From assembly GCF_019511525.1 (NCBI RefSeq), contig NZ_JAEUAT010000003.1, positions 483,685 to 547,684 on the forward strand: a stretch of DNA of 64,000 bases. Reading direction: 5' to 3'. Shown here in pieces: positions 25,619 to 34,512 of the stretch. The notes beneath the pieces are model-generated. The model saw nothing but the letters and a program-made list of their open reading frames with translations. It was not told the DNA's origin and ran no database searches. Made by a program: the position numbers and the translations under genes. Source of the stretch: Rhizobium cauense. Lineage in GTDB: Bacteria > Pseudomonadota > Alphaproteobacteria > Rhizobiales > Rhizobiaceae. The stretch's first letter is position 1, and every line of letters begins with the position of its first letter.

Positions 25619-25987
25619 TCAGCGCAATGCTCGATCAAGTGCGTCTTGCAATGCAACGTCGCTGAATGGTTTAAACAGGCAATCTACGGCGCCGCTCTGA
25701 AGCAGCGGAATTCGCTCGCTCTCATCTTTATGCGCGGTGATGAAGACGATGGGAATCTTCTCGCCTCGCCGGGCAAGTTCTTCCTGCAATTCCGGGCCGG
25801 ACATACCAGGCATGGCAACGTCCAGAACGAGGCAGTCGGTCTTCTTCAACCATTCGGACGCAAGGAACTCGCCAGCTGACGAGAACGCACGGACGTCGAA
25901 GCCAAATATGCGGATCAAGTCGGGCAAGGCTTCTCGGACCGACTCGTCATCATCCACGATTGAAACGAGCGGCTCTTGCGTCTTCAT
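25619..25987 (-). CDS. Stand-alone response-regulator receiver 2
   Basis: A 122-residue receiver with D56 in DCLVLDVAMPGMSGPELQEE, an acidic pocket SIVDDDESVREALPDLIRIF, IVFITAHKDESER and DCLFKPFSDVALQ. No output domain. It overlaps the end of kinase 3 by 4 bases. Its likely role, with receiver 1, is to pass or drain phosphate between these kinases and the FixJ-type regulator encoded at 45636-46316; this is inference from sequence relatedness only. Confidence 0.92.
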   Translation of the reverse strand: MKTQEPLVSIVDDDESVREALPDLIRIFGFDVRAFSSAGEFLASEWLKKTDCLVLDVAMPGMSGPELQEELARRGEKIPIVFITAHKDESERIPLLQSGAVDCLFKPFSDVALQDALDRALR

Positions 25988-28368
25988 GATGTCTTCATTC
26001 CCGGGGGCGATGGTCTGTCGACCGAGTCCTTATCGAACGGTAAAGCGAAGCCGAATATCGCGCCACCAGAAGGTATGGCCTCGGCCCACATTTTTCCTTT
26101 GTGTGCCTCGATGATCGAGCGTCTCACAGACAGCCCTATTCCCATACCGTTGGGTTTGGTCGTGTGGAATGCGTCGAACAGCCGCTCCACGTCAGTTAGT
26201 TCGAGACCGACCCCATGGTCCTCGACCACAACTCTGACCTCGTCCGGGCCCACGCCCGTGCGAATGAATATCTTCTTCTGCGTTTGGGCAGTATCGATCA
26301 TTGCGTCGATCGAGTTACGAAGGAGGTTCATTACTACTTGCTGTAGTTGAACCCTGTCTCCGAGGATAAATGGCGGTGGATCGGAAAGTTCCTCGATCAG
26401 TAGAATTCTTCCCCGCCGCAGGTCACTGGACAGCAGCCCGATAACCTCGCGGATGGCTTCGTTGAGATCCAACTGCTCGACCGTCGCCGTTCCTCTCCTG
26501 AATAGGTTTCTCAGGCGCATAATCACGTCCGATGCCCGATTGCCATCGCGGATCGTCCGTTTCGCCGTCTCGACCGCCCCGTCAATGTTTGGCGGGGTCG
26601 CTGAAAGCATGCGGAGGGATGCGCTCGCATTCATGATGATGCCCGACAAAGGCTGATTGACCTCATGGGCAATAGATGCCGCCATGGTACTAAGGCTCGT
26701 GACCCTGGCAAGCTGGGCGATTCCGGTACGAAGTTTGTCGCGGGCCATTTCCGCTATTCGCTGAGCCGAGACGTCTTGAACTGCGCCGATGCATTCCATG
26801 CTGCCGTCGAGGTGCCGCACTATTCGTCCAACCACCCGGACATGTTTTACTTCGCCATCAACGAAAAGGCGGATCTCGTAGTCCGGATTGTCACCTCCCT
26901 GCCTGACATCAGCCATCTTGGTCGCAAGCAGCGGAAGATCTTCTTCATAGACCCTCTGACCTATGCCCTCGAAGTCGATCACACGACCAGTCTCGAAGCC
27001 GAAGATTCGGTTGAGCTCGTCCGAGAAAGTGATCTCGTCAGTGTCAACTTTCCAAGAGAACGTTCCGGTTCGGCTAATTCGTTGTTCCTCGCTCAGCAGA
27101 ACGTCACTTCGTCGCAGATTTTCCTCGGCGATTTTCCGATCCGTGATGTCGGCGACGGCACCGATGAACTCCGGATCCGCGGGGTCGGCACCGATATTTT
27201 GCAGGACCACATGGACATATTTTGTGGCGCCGTCTGGCATGACGAGCCGATGCTCGATGTCGACGTTCTCGCCGCGGCTTATCGCGTTTGAGATTGATTC
27301 CCGGACGATCGGAAAGTCTTCGGGATGGCAGCGGTCAAAAATCATTTCCATGCTGGGCAAGATCCCCGACACTTGCCCAGCCACCCGGTATGCCTCGTCG
27401 GACCAGTATATTTCTTCGGTTGCGGGTCTCCACCACACACTCCCCGTCACGGTCAGACGCTGCGCCTGTGTCATCAATGCCGCGCTGCGGCGCAACTCTT
27501 CCTCAACCCGTCTCCGATCATCAATGTCGGTGTTGGTGCCGTACCACCGAACGACTGATCCGTCGTCGCCGTATACCGGATTGGCGCGGAACAGGAACCA
27601 TCGATACTGTCCATCCCAGCGACGGAGCCAAGCCTCGGTTTCCCCCGGCGCTCCAGAAGCGAGCAGTTGCATCCATACGGTCTGCAATGCCCCAGAGTCG
27701 TCAGGATGGAGCGAAGCCGTCCATCCCCATCCTGCGGCCTGTTCGCTCGTTATTCCGAGATAGGTTAGGAAGTGCTCGTTGAAGAAATCCGCCTCGCCAT
27801 CGGGCAGGGTCGACCAAGCCATCACCGGAATAGCATCCACGACCTTGCTTAGCTCGCGCGCGGCCAAGGCGCGGGTGTCGTCGCGAAACCGCAATGCTTC
27901 TGCGATGGCGACGGCAGCCTGACTGGCGGCAACGTGAAGAACGATGCGATCCTCCTCGGTGGGGAAGGATGCTGCAGTCGATCCGGCTACAAGAACTCTC
28001 GCCCTGCCATTCATGCCTATCTTTTCGATCAGCACCCTCGATGTAGAACCATCTCGCTCTACCTCGGCCTCACGGGGCCAGTCAGCTACGCTCGTCCCTA
28101 GAGTCCTCAACAAGTCACTGAACGCTTCGCGGACCGATCCCCTATCGGGACGCTGCATCAGCACTGCATCTTGCTCCTCGTGTCTGCCGACCTTGAGAAC
28201 CAAGAAATCGACATCCAGGATCGCCCTCAACCCATCAAGCAGGGCAGTACAAATCTCATTGACGCTCCCCCCAGTCCATACCGCCGGGAGCGCCGTAATA
28301 CTCAGGATATTGTTCATGCAACGCCGTAGTCTTTCGTTCTCCGACGCGACCATGACCATGTCTGGCAT
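25984..28368 (-). CDS. GAF/PAS sensor histidine kinase 3
   Basis: A 794-residue kinase. The first ~170 residues are a GAF-like domain (ICTALLDGLRAILDVDFLVL ... EEDRIVLHVAASQAAVAIAE), followed by three PAS repeats, the phosphoacceptor AASIAHEVNQPLSGIIMNAS (His near residue 567) and an ATPase with NLLRNSIDAMID, VVEDHGVGLE and NGMGIGLSVRRSIIEAHKGK. It begins 4 bases after the MEDS-domain gene, so the MEDS protein and this kinase may form one sensor unit. Soluble; no membrane segments. Confidence 0.92.
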   Translation of the reverse strand: MPDMVMVASENERLRRCMNNILSITALPAVWTGGSVNEICTALLDGLRAILDVDFLVLKVGRHEEQDAVLMQRPDRGSVREAFSDLLRTLGTSVADWPREAEVERDGSTSRVLIEKIGMNGRARVLVAGSTAASFPTEEDRIVLHVAASQAAVAIAEALRFRDDTRALAARELSKVVDAIPVMAWSTLPDGEADFFNEHFLTYLGITSEQAAGWGWTASLHPDDSGALQTVWMQLLASGAPGETEAWLRRWDGQYRWFLFRANPVYGDDGSVVRWYGTNTDIDDRRRVEEELRRSAALMTQAQRLTVTGSVWWRPATEEIYWSDEAYRVAGQVSGILPSMEMIFDRCHPEDFPIVRESISNAISRGENVDIEHRLVMPDGATKYVHVVLQNIGADPADPEFIGAVADITDRKIAEENLRRSDVLLSEEQRISRTGTFSWKVDTDEITFSDELNRIFGFETGRVIDFEGIGQRVYEEDLPLLATKMADVRQGGDNPDYEIRLFVDGEVKHVRVVGRIVRHLDGSMECIGAVQDVSAQRIAEMARDKLRTGIAQLARVTSLSTMAASIAHEVNQPLSGIIMNASASLRMLSATPPNIDGAVETAKRTIRDGNRASDVIMRLRNLFRRGTATVEQLDLNEAIREVIGLLSSDLRRGRILLIEELSDPPPFILGDRVQLQQVVMNLLRNSIDAMIDTAQTQKKIFIRTGVGPDEVRVVVEDHGVGLELTDVERLFDAFHTTKPNGMGIGLSVRRSIIEAHKGKMWAEAIPSGGAIFGFALPFDKDSVDRPSPPGMKTS

Positions 28369-28372
28369 ATCG

Positions 28373-29032
28373 TTATTCAGCAGCTGCCGACTGCCCCCCT
28401 TTTTCCGAGCGCCTCTCGCTCAGTTCCGCGAGGAACTGCGTCGGCGGGATGTAGAATGGATTCTCTCGGAGAATTCCGCCGATCAAAACAAGTGGATGCG
28501 TTCGCATGATGTTCACGACCGTCCCGCCGTCAAATCTGGCGAGGTCATACACGCAGACAACAATGTCGTCGTGTTGCTCCCATAGTTCATTGACCCGGGA
28601 TTCGAACTCGATGAGGTCCTGAAGATGCTCTGGAGTGTCGGCCGCCCAATCCATGTCGCATACGATACGGCTCAATGGAAACGCACCGCTTGCGTTACCG
28701 CTCGCCATTGCGGAGAATTCTTCCACCATTCGATCTTGGTCGAATAGTCCATCCTTGAGATAAGCGTCGACTGTAGTCCGAATTTCGAGTTGCCCGGTGA
28801 GCTGCGACGCGTCGGTGTCGATCCCTTCGCACCGCAGGCGAGTGATATGGTCTTCCCGTTTGTCCGCGCTCACAAGATGGACAGCTTTGTGTTCGCAACG
28901 AAGGCCATCAAGGATGAACGGGCCGAGAATCTCAAAGCCCTCCTTTGAATTGTGGAAAAATGCGCAAATGTGCCGATGGCGACCAAGGCTCGCGCCAGCC
29001 AAGCGGATGTGGCCATGGTGCGTCGCCGTCAC
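28373..29032 (-). CDS. MEDS-domain sensor protein (DcmR-like)
   Basis: A protein of about 219 residues with the MEDS (methanogen/methylotroph, DcmR sensory) domain: HICAFFHNSKEGFEILGPFI, HKAVHLVSADKREDHITRLR, MVEEFSAMASG, RIVCDMDWAADTPEHLQDLI and VVCVYDLARFDGGTVVNIMR. DcmR itself controls dichloromethane breakdown, and the domain is proposed to sense hydrocarbon derivatives. No output domain is present, so it should act through kinase 3, encoded 4 bases downstream. The start is uncertain: a GTG at 29032 after GAGGCGTCCC is used; an upstream TTG at 29104 is in frame. The conserved box at 29145-29164 lies upstream. Confidence 0.85.
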   Translation of the reverse strand: MTATHHGHIRLAGASLGRHRHICAFFHNSKEGFEILGPFILDGLRCEHKAVHLVSADKREDHITRLRCEGIDTDASQLTGQLEIRTTVDAYLKDGLFDQDRMVEEFSAMASGNASGAFPLSRIVCDMDWAADTPEHLQDLIEFESRVNELWEQHDDIVVCVYDLARFDGGTVVNIMRTHPLVLIGGILRENPFYIPPTQFLAELSERRSEKGGQSAAAE

Positions 29033-29144
29033 GGGACGCCTCGTCGTATCGAAAATCCCGATGTTATCTGGCTGCAATCGTTGTCCATCCGCACGCCATT
29101 CCAAGCCTATGCGCCCAACGCATGCATCTTTGGGTTTCTGCTGT

Positions 29145-29164
29145 CTATTGTCTAATGGTATCGG
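29145..29164 (+). promoter_or_regulatory. Conserved regulon box between MEDS operon and LysR gene
   Basis: CTATTGTCTAATGGTATCGG matches the shared box at 16 of 20 positions or better. It lies in the divergent promoter region, 82 bases before the LysR ATG and about 112 before the MEDS start. The CGATACC half seen in some copies is missing. Confidence 0.6.
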
Positions 29165-29245
29165 ATGAATGGTGGTTGTCGACGCTGGTTTTGCTTCGGC
29201 ATCTGTTGCAAGGATGAAAGGGTAACCATCTGCCGGAGCCGAGTA

Positions 29246-30199
29246 ATGGATCGCATTGATGCGATGAAGGTTTTTGTCACCGCTGTAGAGGAGGGCAGTC
29301 TAGCTGCGGCCGCCAGGAAGTTGAAGCGTTCGCCTACCGCGATCAGCCGAGCTCTAGGTCTGCTTGAAGAGCACGTGGGCGTCGAACTTCTTCACCGCAC
29401 TACGCGCAGTCTCAAGCTCAGCGAGGCCGGACAGCGTTACGTAGAGGTTTGCCGCAGGGTTCTGCTCGACCTTGAAGAGGCCGACATCATTGCAGGCGGC
29501 GAGCGGTCGTCGCCACGCGGCGTGCTGACAATCTCGGCGCCTCCCATCCTCGGGGAGGAAGTCCTTCGACCGATATTGGACAAATTCTTGCAGCAGCATC
29601 CGAGCGTGTCCGTCCGGCTGTTGATGCTCGACCGTTTCGTCAATCTGGTCGATGAAGGGGTCGATATTGCGCTCCGCATAGGCAACCTCACGGACTCAAC
29701 GCACATTACGACCCGTATCGGAGGAGACGTCCGGCGGGTCGTCGTGGCGTCACCGGGCTATCTTGCAAATCATAAGGCAATTCGAGAGCCTGCCGACCTC
29801 CTGGGGCACGACATCATTGCATTCTCGAATTTTGGGATCGATTCCTGGAGCTTCAGCCCCGTCGGCGAAGCGACGATCCCCAGAACCGTACATTTCTCGC
29901 CGCGGTATGTCGTGAACAGTGTGCGTGCGGCCGCGGCGTCGGCCGCCGAAGGCATGGGGATAACACGGCTCTATTCATATCACGTAGCGGAACTGGTCCG
30001 AGATGGAGCCCTCCAGATAATACTACCCGCGTTCGAGCCATTGGCGCTGCCGGTCCATCTCCTAACCCCGCAGGGAAGAATTTCCGTACCGAAGGTTCGG
30101 GCTTTCGTCGATTTCGCAGGTCCAAAACTAAAGGCAGCTCTCTCGAAGATCGCCGCAGACTCCGGAGCCATGGCGCAAATTATGCCGAAAATCGGTTGA
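29246..30199 (+). CDS. LysR-family transcriptional regulator
   Basis: A 317-residue regulator. Its N-terminal winged helix reads MDRIDAMKVFVTAVEEGSLA, AAARKLKRSPTAISRALG and LLEEHVGVELLHRTTRSLKL; the remainder is a periplasmic-binding-protein-like effector domain. The ATG at 29246 has GGAG at correct spacing. It belongs to the large DsdC/AaeR-like LysR group that often controls adjacent oxidoreductases: an SDR and a 4-OT gene follow on the same strand. A copy of the conserved box lies directly upstream, making this protein one candidate for the regulator that binds it. Confidence 0.92.
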   Translation: MDRIDAMKVFVTAVEEGSLAAAARKLKRSPTAISRALGLLEEHVGVELLHRTTRSLKLSEAGQRYVEVCRRVLLDLEEADIIAGGERSSPRGVLTISAPPILGEEVLRPILDKFLQQHPSVSVRLLMLDRFVNLVDEGVDIALRIGNLTDSTHITTRIGGDVRRVVVASPGYLANHKAIREPADLLGHDIIAFSNFGIDSWSFSPVGEATIPRTVHFSPRYVVNSVRAAAASAAEGMGITRLYSYHVAELVRDGALQIILPAFEPLALPVHLLTPQGRISVPKVRAFVDFAGPKLKAALSKIAADSGAMAQIMPKIG

Positions 30200-30317
30200 T
30201 TGTCGCCCTTGCGACGGCAATTCTCCCGAATGCCAATTGCATCTAAATCAAATGCACCGACGCCGAGAGCGTAGGCACGGCCGGAAAATGGCCGAGCACT
30301 TGGAAAGGATGCAAATC

Positions 30318-31031
30318 ATGAGCAGTCAACAGAAGGTTGTCATCATCACCGGTGCCTCACAGGGCATTGGCGAAGGCTTGGTAAAGGCATATCGCGAGCG
30401 CGGCTATAACGTCGTCGCTACATCCCGCTCGATCAAACCAAGCACCGACTCTGGTATCCATGCGGTCGCGGGAGATATTGCGAAGGCTGAAACCGCGGAA
30501 CGCGCGGTACGTGAGGCGATCGATCGGTTCGGCCGGATCGACACCTTGGTCAACAATGCAGGCGTGTTTACGGCGAAGCCGTTCGTTGATTTCACCCAGG
30601 AAGACTTCGACTACAACTTCGGGGTCAATATTTCCGGCTTCTTTCACATCACTCAGCGCGCAGCGCGGGTCATGCTCGAGCAGGGTTCCGGCCATATCGT
30701 CAACATCACGACCAGCCTCGTGAACCAGCCTATCGCTGGCGTGCCAGCGGCGCTCGCCTCGCTCACCAAGGGTGGTCTGAATTCGGTGACGCAAGAGCTC
30801 GCAATCGAGTTCGCCAAAACGGGCGTTCGCGTTAATGCCGTTTCACCCGGCATCATCAAGACTCCGATGCACGCGCCTGAAACGCATGCCGCTATGTCAT
30901 CTCTCCATCCGGTCGGTCGCATGGGCGAAATCAGCGATATCGTCGATGCGGTGATCTATCTGGAGAACGCCAGCTTCGTTACCGGAGAGATCCTCCATGT
31001 TGATGGCGGGCAAAACGCTGGTCGCTGGTAA
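30318..31031 (+). CDS. Short-chain dehydrogenase/reductase
   Basis: A 237-residue classical SDR: VVIITGASQGIGEGLVKAYR (cofactor), DTLVNNAGVF, a catalytic Ser in ITTSLVNQPIAGVPAALASL and the Lys in TKGGLNSV; the Tyr of YxxxK is not evident (ALASLTKG), an unusual feature also seen in its paralogue at 42190. The C-terminus has FVTGEILHVDGGQNAGRW. The ATG at 30318 follows AAAGGATGC. It lies downstream of LysR, 118 bases after its stop, and before the 4-OT gene. Confidence 0.92.
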   Translation: MSSQQKVVIITGASQGIGEGLVKAYRERGYNVVATSRSIKPSTDSGIHAVAGDIAKAETAERAVREAIDRFGRIDTLVNNAGVFTAKPFVDFTQEDFDYNFGVNISGFFHITQRAARVMLEQGSGHIVNITTSLVNQPIAGVPAALASLTKGGLNSVTQELAIEFAKTGVRVNAVSPGIIKTPMHAPETHAAMSSLHPVGRMGEISDIVDAVIYLENASFVTGEILHVDGGQNAGRW

Positions 31032-31040
31032 CGGGTGGAG

Positions 31041-31068
31041 GGGTGCCGATCAGATTCGATCGGCGCCC
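31041..31068 (+). terminator. Hairpin after the SDR
   Basis: GGGTGCCGATC and GATCGGCGCCC make an 11-bp stem with one mismatch and a 6-base loop directly after the SDR stop. There is no T-run; it could separate the SDR from the 4-OT gene. Confidence 0.45.
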
Positions 31069-31102
31069 GTCCATCTCGGACAATCGATGAAAGGAAAGAC
31101 AG

Positions 31103-31360
31103 ATGCCTATCGTCACGGTTCAGGTTACCCGGGAGGGCACGACGCCCGACCGCACTTCGGTAACCGCGGAAGAAAAGGCCCGGATAATTGCCGGAGTGAG
31201 CCAGGTCATGCTCGATGTCCTGAACAAGCCTCTCGAGTCCACCTATGTCGTCATCGAAGAAGTCGATCTCGACAACTGGGGTTGGGGTGGCCTCCCGACA
31301 GCCGAATACCGAAAACTCTTTGCGGACTCCGAGAAGGGTCGAGACCGGACTGCAAAGTAG
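31103..31360 (+). CDS. 4-Oxalocrotonate tautomerase-family protein
   Basis: An 85-residue tautomerase. The start MPIVTVQVTREGTTPDRTSV gives the catalytic N-terminal Pro1 after Met removal, and VTAEEKARIIAGVSQVMLDV fits the helix that follows. The C-terminal VIEEVDLDNWGWGGLPTAEY contains the Trp-rich segment of the TautE-like subgroup. GAAAGGAAAGAC precedes the ATG. Possible roles are keto-enol tautomerisation or a hydrating/dehalogenating reaction on an aldehyde or unsaturated acid. Its stop ends 3 bases before the convergent VOC gene. Confidence 0.9.
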   Translation: MPIVTVQVTREGTTPDRTSVTAEEKARIIAGVSQVMLDVLNKPLESTYVVIEEVDLDNWGWGGLPTAEYRKLFADSEKGRDRTAK

Positions 31361-31363
31361 ATG

Positions 31364-32032
31364 TCAGGTCGGAAGCTCTGAACCGGATTGCTCCGCGGTC
31401 ATGTATTCTGAGTACCAATCCGGCCAGTTCTCGTCGTGCTTCCCGCCAGTTCGCTTCTCATGTTCGCCATGAGCGGCGGCGGCACGGCGAAGAGCGCTCG
31501 CGAGATCAGCGGACGAGACGTAGGAAGCCCCCTTTGCGTCTATACGGCCGGGAAGACGATTCGTGACTTCCTGGAGTATCCAGCCGTTCCCATCCGGATC
31601 GCTGAATGATGCAAAAGAGCCATAGCTGGCCCGTGATGGGTGCGGGCCGGGGAGGCGGTTTTCCGTTCCGCGACGGTGAAACACACCGCCAGCGTCATGG
31701 AAGACGCCGCTCATTTCGGCGCCGCGAGCGGCGAGAGCAGCATGAGCCAACTCGATGTCGGACACGATCAGGTGAAGTCCCTCAGCCGAGCCAGGCTGTG
31801 CGGACGTGATCCTGGATCCGAAGATGACGGAGCAGGGCGACCCGGGTGGCGTCACCTGAACCACTCGGAAGCCGTCGCTACCGGAGACGTCCGCATCCAG
31901 CCGCCAGCCGAGACCCGTATAGAAGAACTTGGCGCGGTCGACGTCGGAGACTGGAATGACGACTACCTCGAGCTTCATGTTGAGATCACTCGCTGCGTCG
32001 ATCGTTGGCATGATGATTTCCTGACCGGTCAT
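31364..32032 (-). CDS. VOC-family (glyoxalase/dioxygenase-like) protein
   Basis: A 222-residue protein with one vicinal-oxygen-chelate module: KLEVVVIPVSDVDRAKFFYT, GLGWRLDADV, EGLHLIVSDIELAHAALAAR and ASFSDPDGNGWILQEVTNRL. The metal His and Glu positions are kept, but the C-terminal ~60 residues (LRRAAAAHGEHEKRTGGKHDEN) are an extension beyond a typical module. The start at 32032 follows GAGGGAGATCGAT. It is divergent from the second epoxide hydrolase and shares the promoter region with boxes at 32094 and 32136-32167. Confidence 0.88.
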   Translation of the reverse strand: MTGQEIIMPTIDAASDLNMKLEVVVIPVSDVDRAKFFYTGLGWRLDADVSGSDGFRVVQVTPPGSPCSVIFGSRITSAQPGSAEGLHLIVSDIELAHAALAARGAEMSGVFHDAGGVFHRRGTENRLPGPHPSRASYGSFASFSDPDGNGWILQEVTNRLPGRIDAKGASYVSSADLASALRRAAAAHGEHEKRTGGKHDENWPDWYSEYMTAEQSGSELPT

Positions 32033-32093
32033 ATCGATCTCCCTCGGTTGCATTCGTGGCGCGGGAGACGATGAGCCAGCGGTTGACGCATGT

Positions 32094-32113
32094 CCATTAT
32101 CCGATGGTGTCGG
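32094..32113 (+). promoter_or_regulatory. Degenerate regulon box upstream of VOC gene
   Basis: CCATTATCCGATGGTGTCGG is a weaker copy of the shared box, oriented so that its start lies 62 bases before the VOC-gene ATG. With the copy at 32136-32167 it frames this divergent promoter. Confidence 0.45.
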
Positions 32114-32135
32114 CTTCTGGGCGGGCTCGGCTGAT

Positions 32136-32167
32136 CCAAAGGTATCGCCGATACCATGGTGCAATAG
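32136..32167 (-). promoter_or_regulatory. Best full-length regulon box (epoxide hydrolase 2)
   Basis: On the minus strand this reads CTATTGCACCATGGTATCGG then CGATACCTTTGG. It contains the perfect palindrome GGTATCG-C-CGATACC (32141-32155). It aligns base for base over 32 positions with the copy at 43046-43077 (six differences). The CTATTG end lies 65 bases before the ATG of the epoxide hydrolase gene at 32232. Confidence 0.75.
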
Positions 32168-32231
32168 CGCGGGAGCGGCGACCGACGAACCCTAGACGCA
32201 GCTGATCGCTGCCACATCAACGGAGAAGGTC

Positions 32232-33527
32232 ATGTCACAAAATGTAGAGGCCAAGTTCATTTCTCTCGCGCCGACCCGGCGGGAGCTTCTCGCTGCCACG
32301 GCGGCGACAGCTGCGCTCAGCCTTCTGCCCGGGCGCCTTCGCGCTGCGGCTCCTGAAAACGCGATCCGGCCGTTCAAAGCGGCCATTCCGCAGAAGGATG
32401 TCGATGAGCTGCGTCGTCGCGTTCGCGCAGCTCGCTGGCCCGGGATGGAAACCGTCGGGGATCGTTCCCAAGGCGCCCAGCTGAAGAAGTTCAAGCCGCT
32501 CGTAGAATACTGGGGCACGGACTACGATTGGCGCAAAGGCGAGAAAAAGCTCAATTCGTTTCCGCAGTTTATGACGAGGATCGACGGGCTCGACATTCAT
32601 TTCATCCATGTGAAGTCGAAGCACGAGAACGCGCTGCCGCTGATTATGACGCACGGTTGGCCGGGCTCGGTCCTTGAACTGATCAAGACGATCGGACCGC
32701 TGACGGATCCGACCGCTCACGGCGGAACTCCGGATGACGCGTTCCACGTCGTCATGCCGTCGATGCCTGGCTACGGCTTTTCCGAAGTTCCGTCGGAGAC
32801 AGGATGGGGGCCGGATCGTATCGGTCGGGCATGGCATGTCCTGATGACGCGGCTCGGCTATGACCGCTACGTTTCTCAGGGTGGCGACTGGGGCGCTGTC
32901 ATTTCCGATGCGATGGCCCGCCAAGCGCCGGAAGGGCTGCTCGGCATCCACACCAACATGCCTGCGACTGTGCCTCCCGATATTGCCAAGGCGCTGACCA
33001 ATGGCGAACCCGCTCCGGCGGGGCTGTCTCCCGAGGAAAAGATCGCCTACGAACAGATGAACGCGCTCTACACCAAGGGTGCGGGATACGCCCTGATGAT
33101 GGTCACCCGTCCCCAGACCCTCGGCTATGCCTTGACGGACTCTCCGGTCGGCTTGGCCGCGTGGTACTACGACAAGTTTGCCGACTGGACCTACAGTGGC
33201 GGCGATCCCGAGAAGTCGCTCACGCGCGACGAGATGCTGGACGACATCTCCCTGTACTGGTTCACCGGAACCGCCACATCGGGCGCGCGGCTCTACTGGG
33301 AGAACAATGCCAACAACTTCAACGCGGTTGATATCAAGATCCCGGCTGCCATCACCGTCTTTCCGGGCGAGATCTATCAGGCGCCGAAGAGCTGGGCCGA
33401 GAAGGCGTACCACAACCTCATCTACTACAATAAAGTCGACAGGGGCGGGCATTTCGCCGCGTGGGAAGAGCCGGACCTTTTCAGCTCCGAACTGCGGGCC
33501 GCGTTCAAGTCACTCCGGTCGGTCTAG
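32232..33527 (+). CDS. Epoxide hydrolase with N-terminal EHN domain, Tat-exported (paralogue 2)
   Basis: A 431-residue exported epoxide hydrolase very similar to that at 18758-20050. The Tat signal is TRRELLAATAATAALSLLPG (cleavage after LRAAA). The EHN domain (IRPFKAAIPQKDVDELRRRV), HGWPGSVLEL (~141), nucleophile Asp in YVSQGGDWGAVIS (~219) and the His in RGGHFAAWEEPDLF are all present. GGAGAAGGTC precedes the ATG. The gene is followed, after a hairpin, by an SDR, a PLP enzyme and an FMN reductase on the same strand. A conserved box with a perfect palindrome lies 65 bases before the start. Confidence 0.93.
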   Translation: MSQNVEAKFISLAPTRRELLAATAATAALSLLPGRLRAAAPENAIRPFKAAIPQKDVDELRRRVRAARWPGMETVGDRSQGAQLKKFKPLVEYWGTDYDWRKGEKKLNSFPQFMTRIDGLDIHFIHVKSKHENALPLIMTHGWPGSVLELIKTIGPLTDPTAHGGTPDDAFHVVMPSMPGYGFSEVPSETGWGPDRIGRAWHVLMTRLGYDRYVSQGGDWGAVISDAMARQAPEGLLGIHTNMPATVPPDIAKALTNGEPAPAGLSPEEKIAYEQMNALYTKGAGYALMMVTRPQTLGYALTDSPVGLAAWYYDKFADWTYSGGDPEKSLTRDEMLDDISLYWFTGTATSGARLYWENNANNFNAVDIKIPAAITVFPGEIYQAPKSWAEKAYHNLIYYNKVDRGGHFAAWEEPDLFSSELRAAFKSLRSV

Positions 33528-33552
33528 CAGCATGGCCTGACGAGCCTCGGAG

Positions 33553-33577
33553 CGGGATCCGGCCAACCCGGATCCCG
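33553..33577 (+). terminator. Perfect hairpin after epoxide hydrolase 2
   Basis: CGGGATCCGG and CCGGATCCCG form a 10-bp stem with a 5-base loop, 26 bases after the stop. It may end or attenuate the message before the SDR gene. Confidence 0.55.
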
Positions 33578-33622
33578 TCGTGGGCCAGATCAAAATATCC
33601 CTCAAACATCAGGAGACCTGAA

Positions 33623-34432
33623 ATGACCATTATTGGGAAAGGAACCGCGCTCATCACAGGTGCGTCATCTGGCCTCGGAGCAATTTACGCAGACCGCCTC
33701 GCTCGCCGCGGCTATGACCTTGTGCTCGTGGCTAGGAACGATGATGCTCTCAGCAGGGTCGCGAAGGAACTTTCGAGCTCGACCGGACGGAAGGTGACCA
33801 CAATCCGCGCCGACCTCGCGCAGCGGGATGACTTGCTGAAGATCGAAGGGATTCTGCGGAGCGATCCTACGATAACGATGCTCGTCAACAATGCAGGTGT
33901 CGGCGCCGTCGAACCTCTCCTGATGTCCGACGTCGAAGCAATGGAACGGATGATCAAGGTCAATGTCACGGCACTGACGCGCCTCGTATACGCGGCGGCA
34001 CCATCGTTTGCCGCTCGCGACAACGGCACCATCATCAACATGGCATCGGCGCTCGGAATCGCGCCCGAAATTCTCAACGGGGTCTACGGGGCAACCAAGG
34101 CGTTCGTGATCGCCTTGACATTCTCCCTGCAGAAGGAGTTCGCGGATAAGAACATCAGGATCCAGGCTGTGCTTCCCGGCGCCGTGGAGACGCCTTTCTG
34201 GGATGCCTCGGGCGGGTCGTTGGATAGGCTTCCGACTGAAATCGTCATGAAACCCGAGGATACCGTCGATGCAGCACTGGCCGGGCTGGACATGGGTGAG
34301 CTTATTACGTTGCCCTCGGTGCCCGATGAAAATGACTGGAATGCTTACGAGGCAGCCCGGCAGAAACTGATGCCGAACCTGTCGCGAAGTGTTCCCGCTT
34401 CGCGCTATCACGTCTCCGCCGCGTCGCACTAG
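33623..34432 (+). CDS. Short-chain dehydrogenase/reductase
   Basis: A 269-residue SDR of the 'classical, extended C-terminus' type: GTALITGASSGLGAIYADRL, NNAGVGAVEPLL, catalytic Ser in IINMASALGIAPEI, and YGATKAFVIALTFSLQKEF carrying the YxxxK. It resembles the DltE/YdfG group acting on small ketones or aldehydes. The ATG at 33623 has AGGAGACCTGAA before it. The gene is the first of three on the same strand (SDR, PLP-dependent enzyme, FMN reductase). Confidence 0.92.
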   Translation: MTIIGKGTALITGASSGLGAIYADRLARRGYDLVLVARNDDALSRVAKELSSSTGRKVTTIRADLAQRDDLLKIEGILRSDPTITMLVNNAGVGAVEPLLMSDVEAMERMIKVNVTALTRLVYAAAPSFAARDNGTIINMASALGIAPEILNGVYGATKAFVIALTFSLQKEFADKNIRIQAVLPGAVETPFWDASGGSLDRLPTEIVMKPEDTVDAALAGLDMGELITLPSVPDENDWNAYEAARQKLMPNLSRSVPASRYHVSAASH

Positions 34433-34512
34433 CGGCGGTCGGGAAATCGGCTGCCCCGTAGCGGGACCACCAAAACGCGGCAGCCGCAATAGTGAAAACA
34501 TTGAGGGTGACG

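Noticed and set aside
32235..33452. 405-residue open frame on the minus strand
   Set aside because: Antisense shadow of the second epoxide hydrolase; rich in Arg/His/Asp as GC-rich shadows are.
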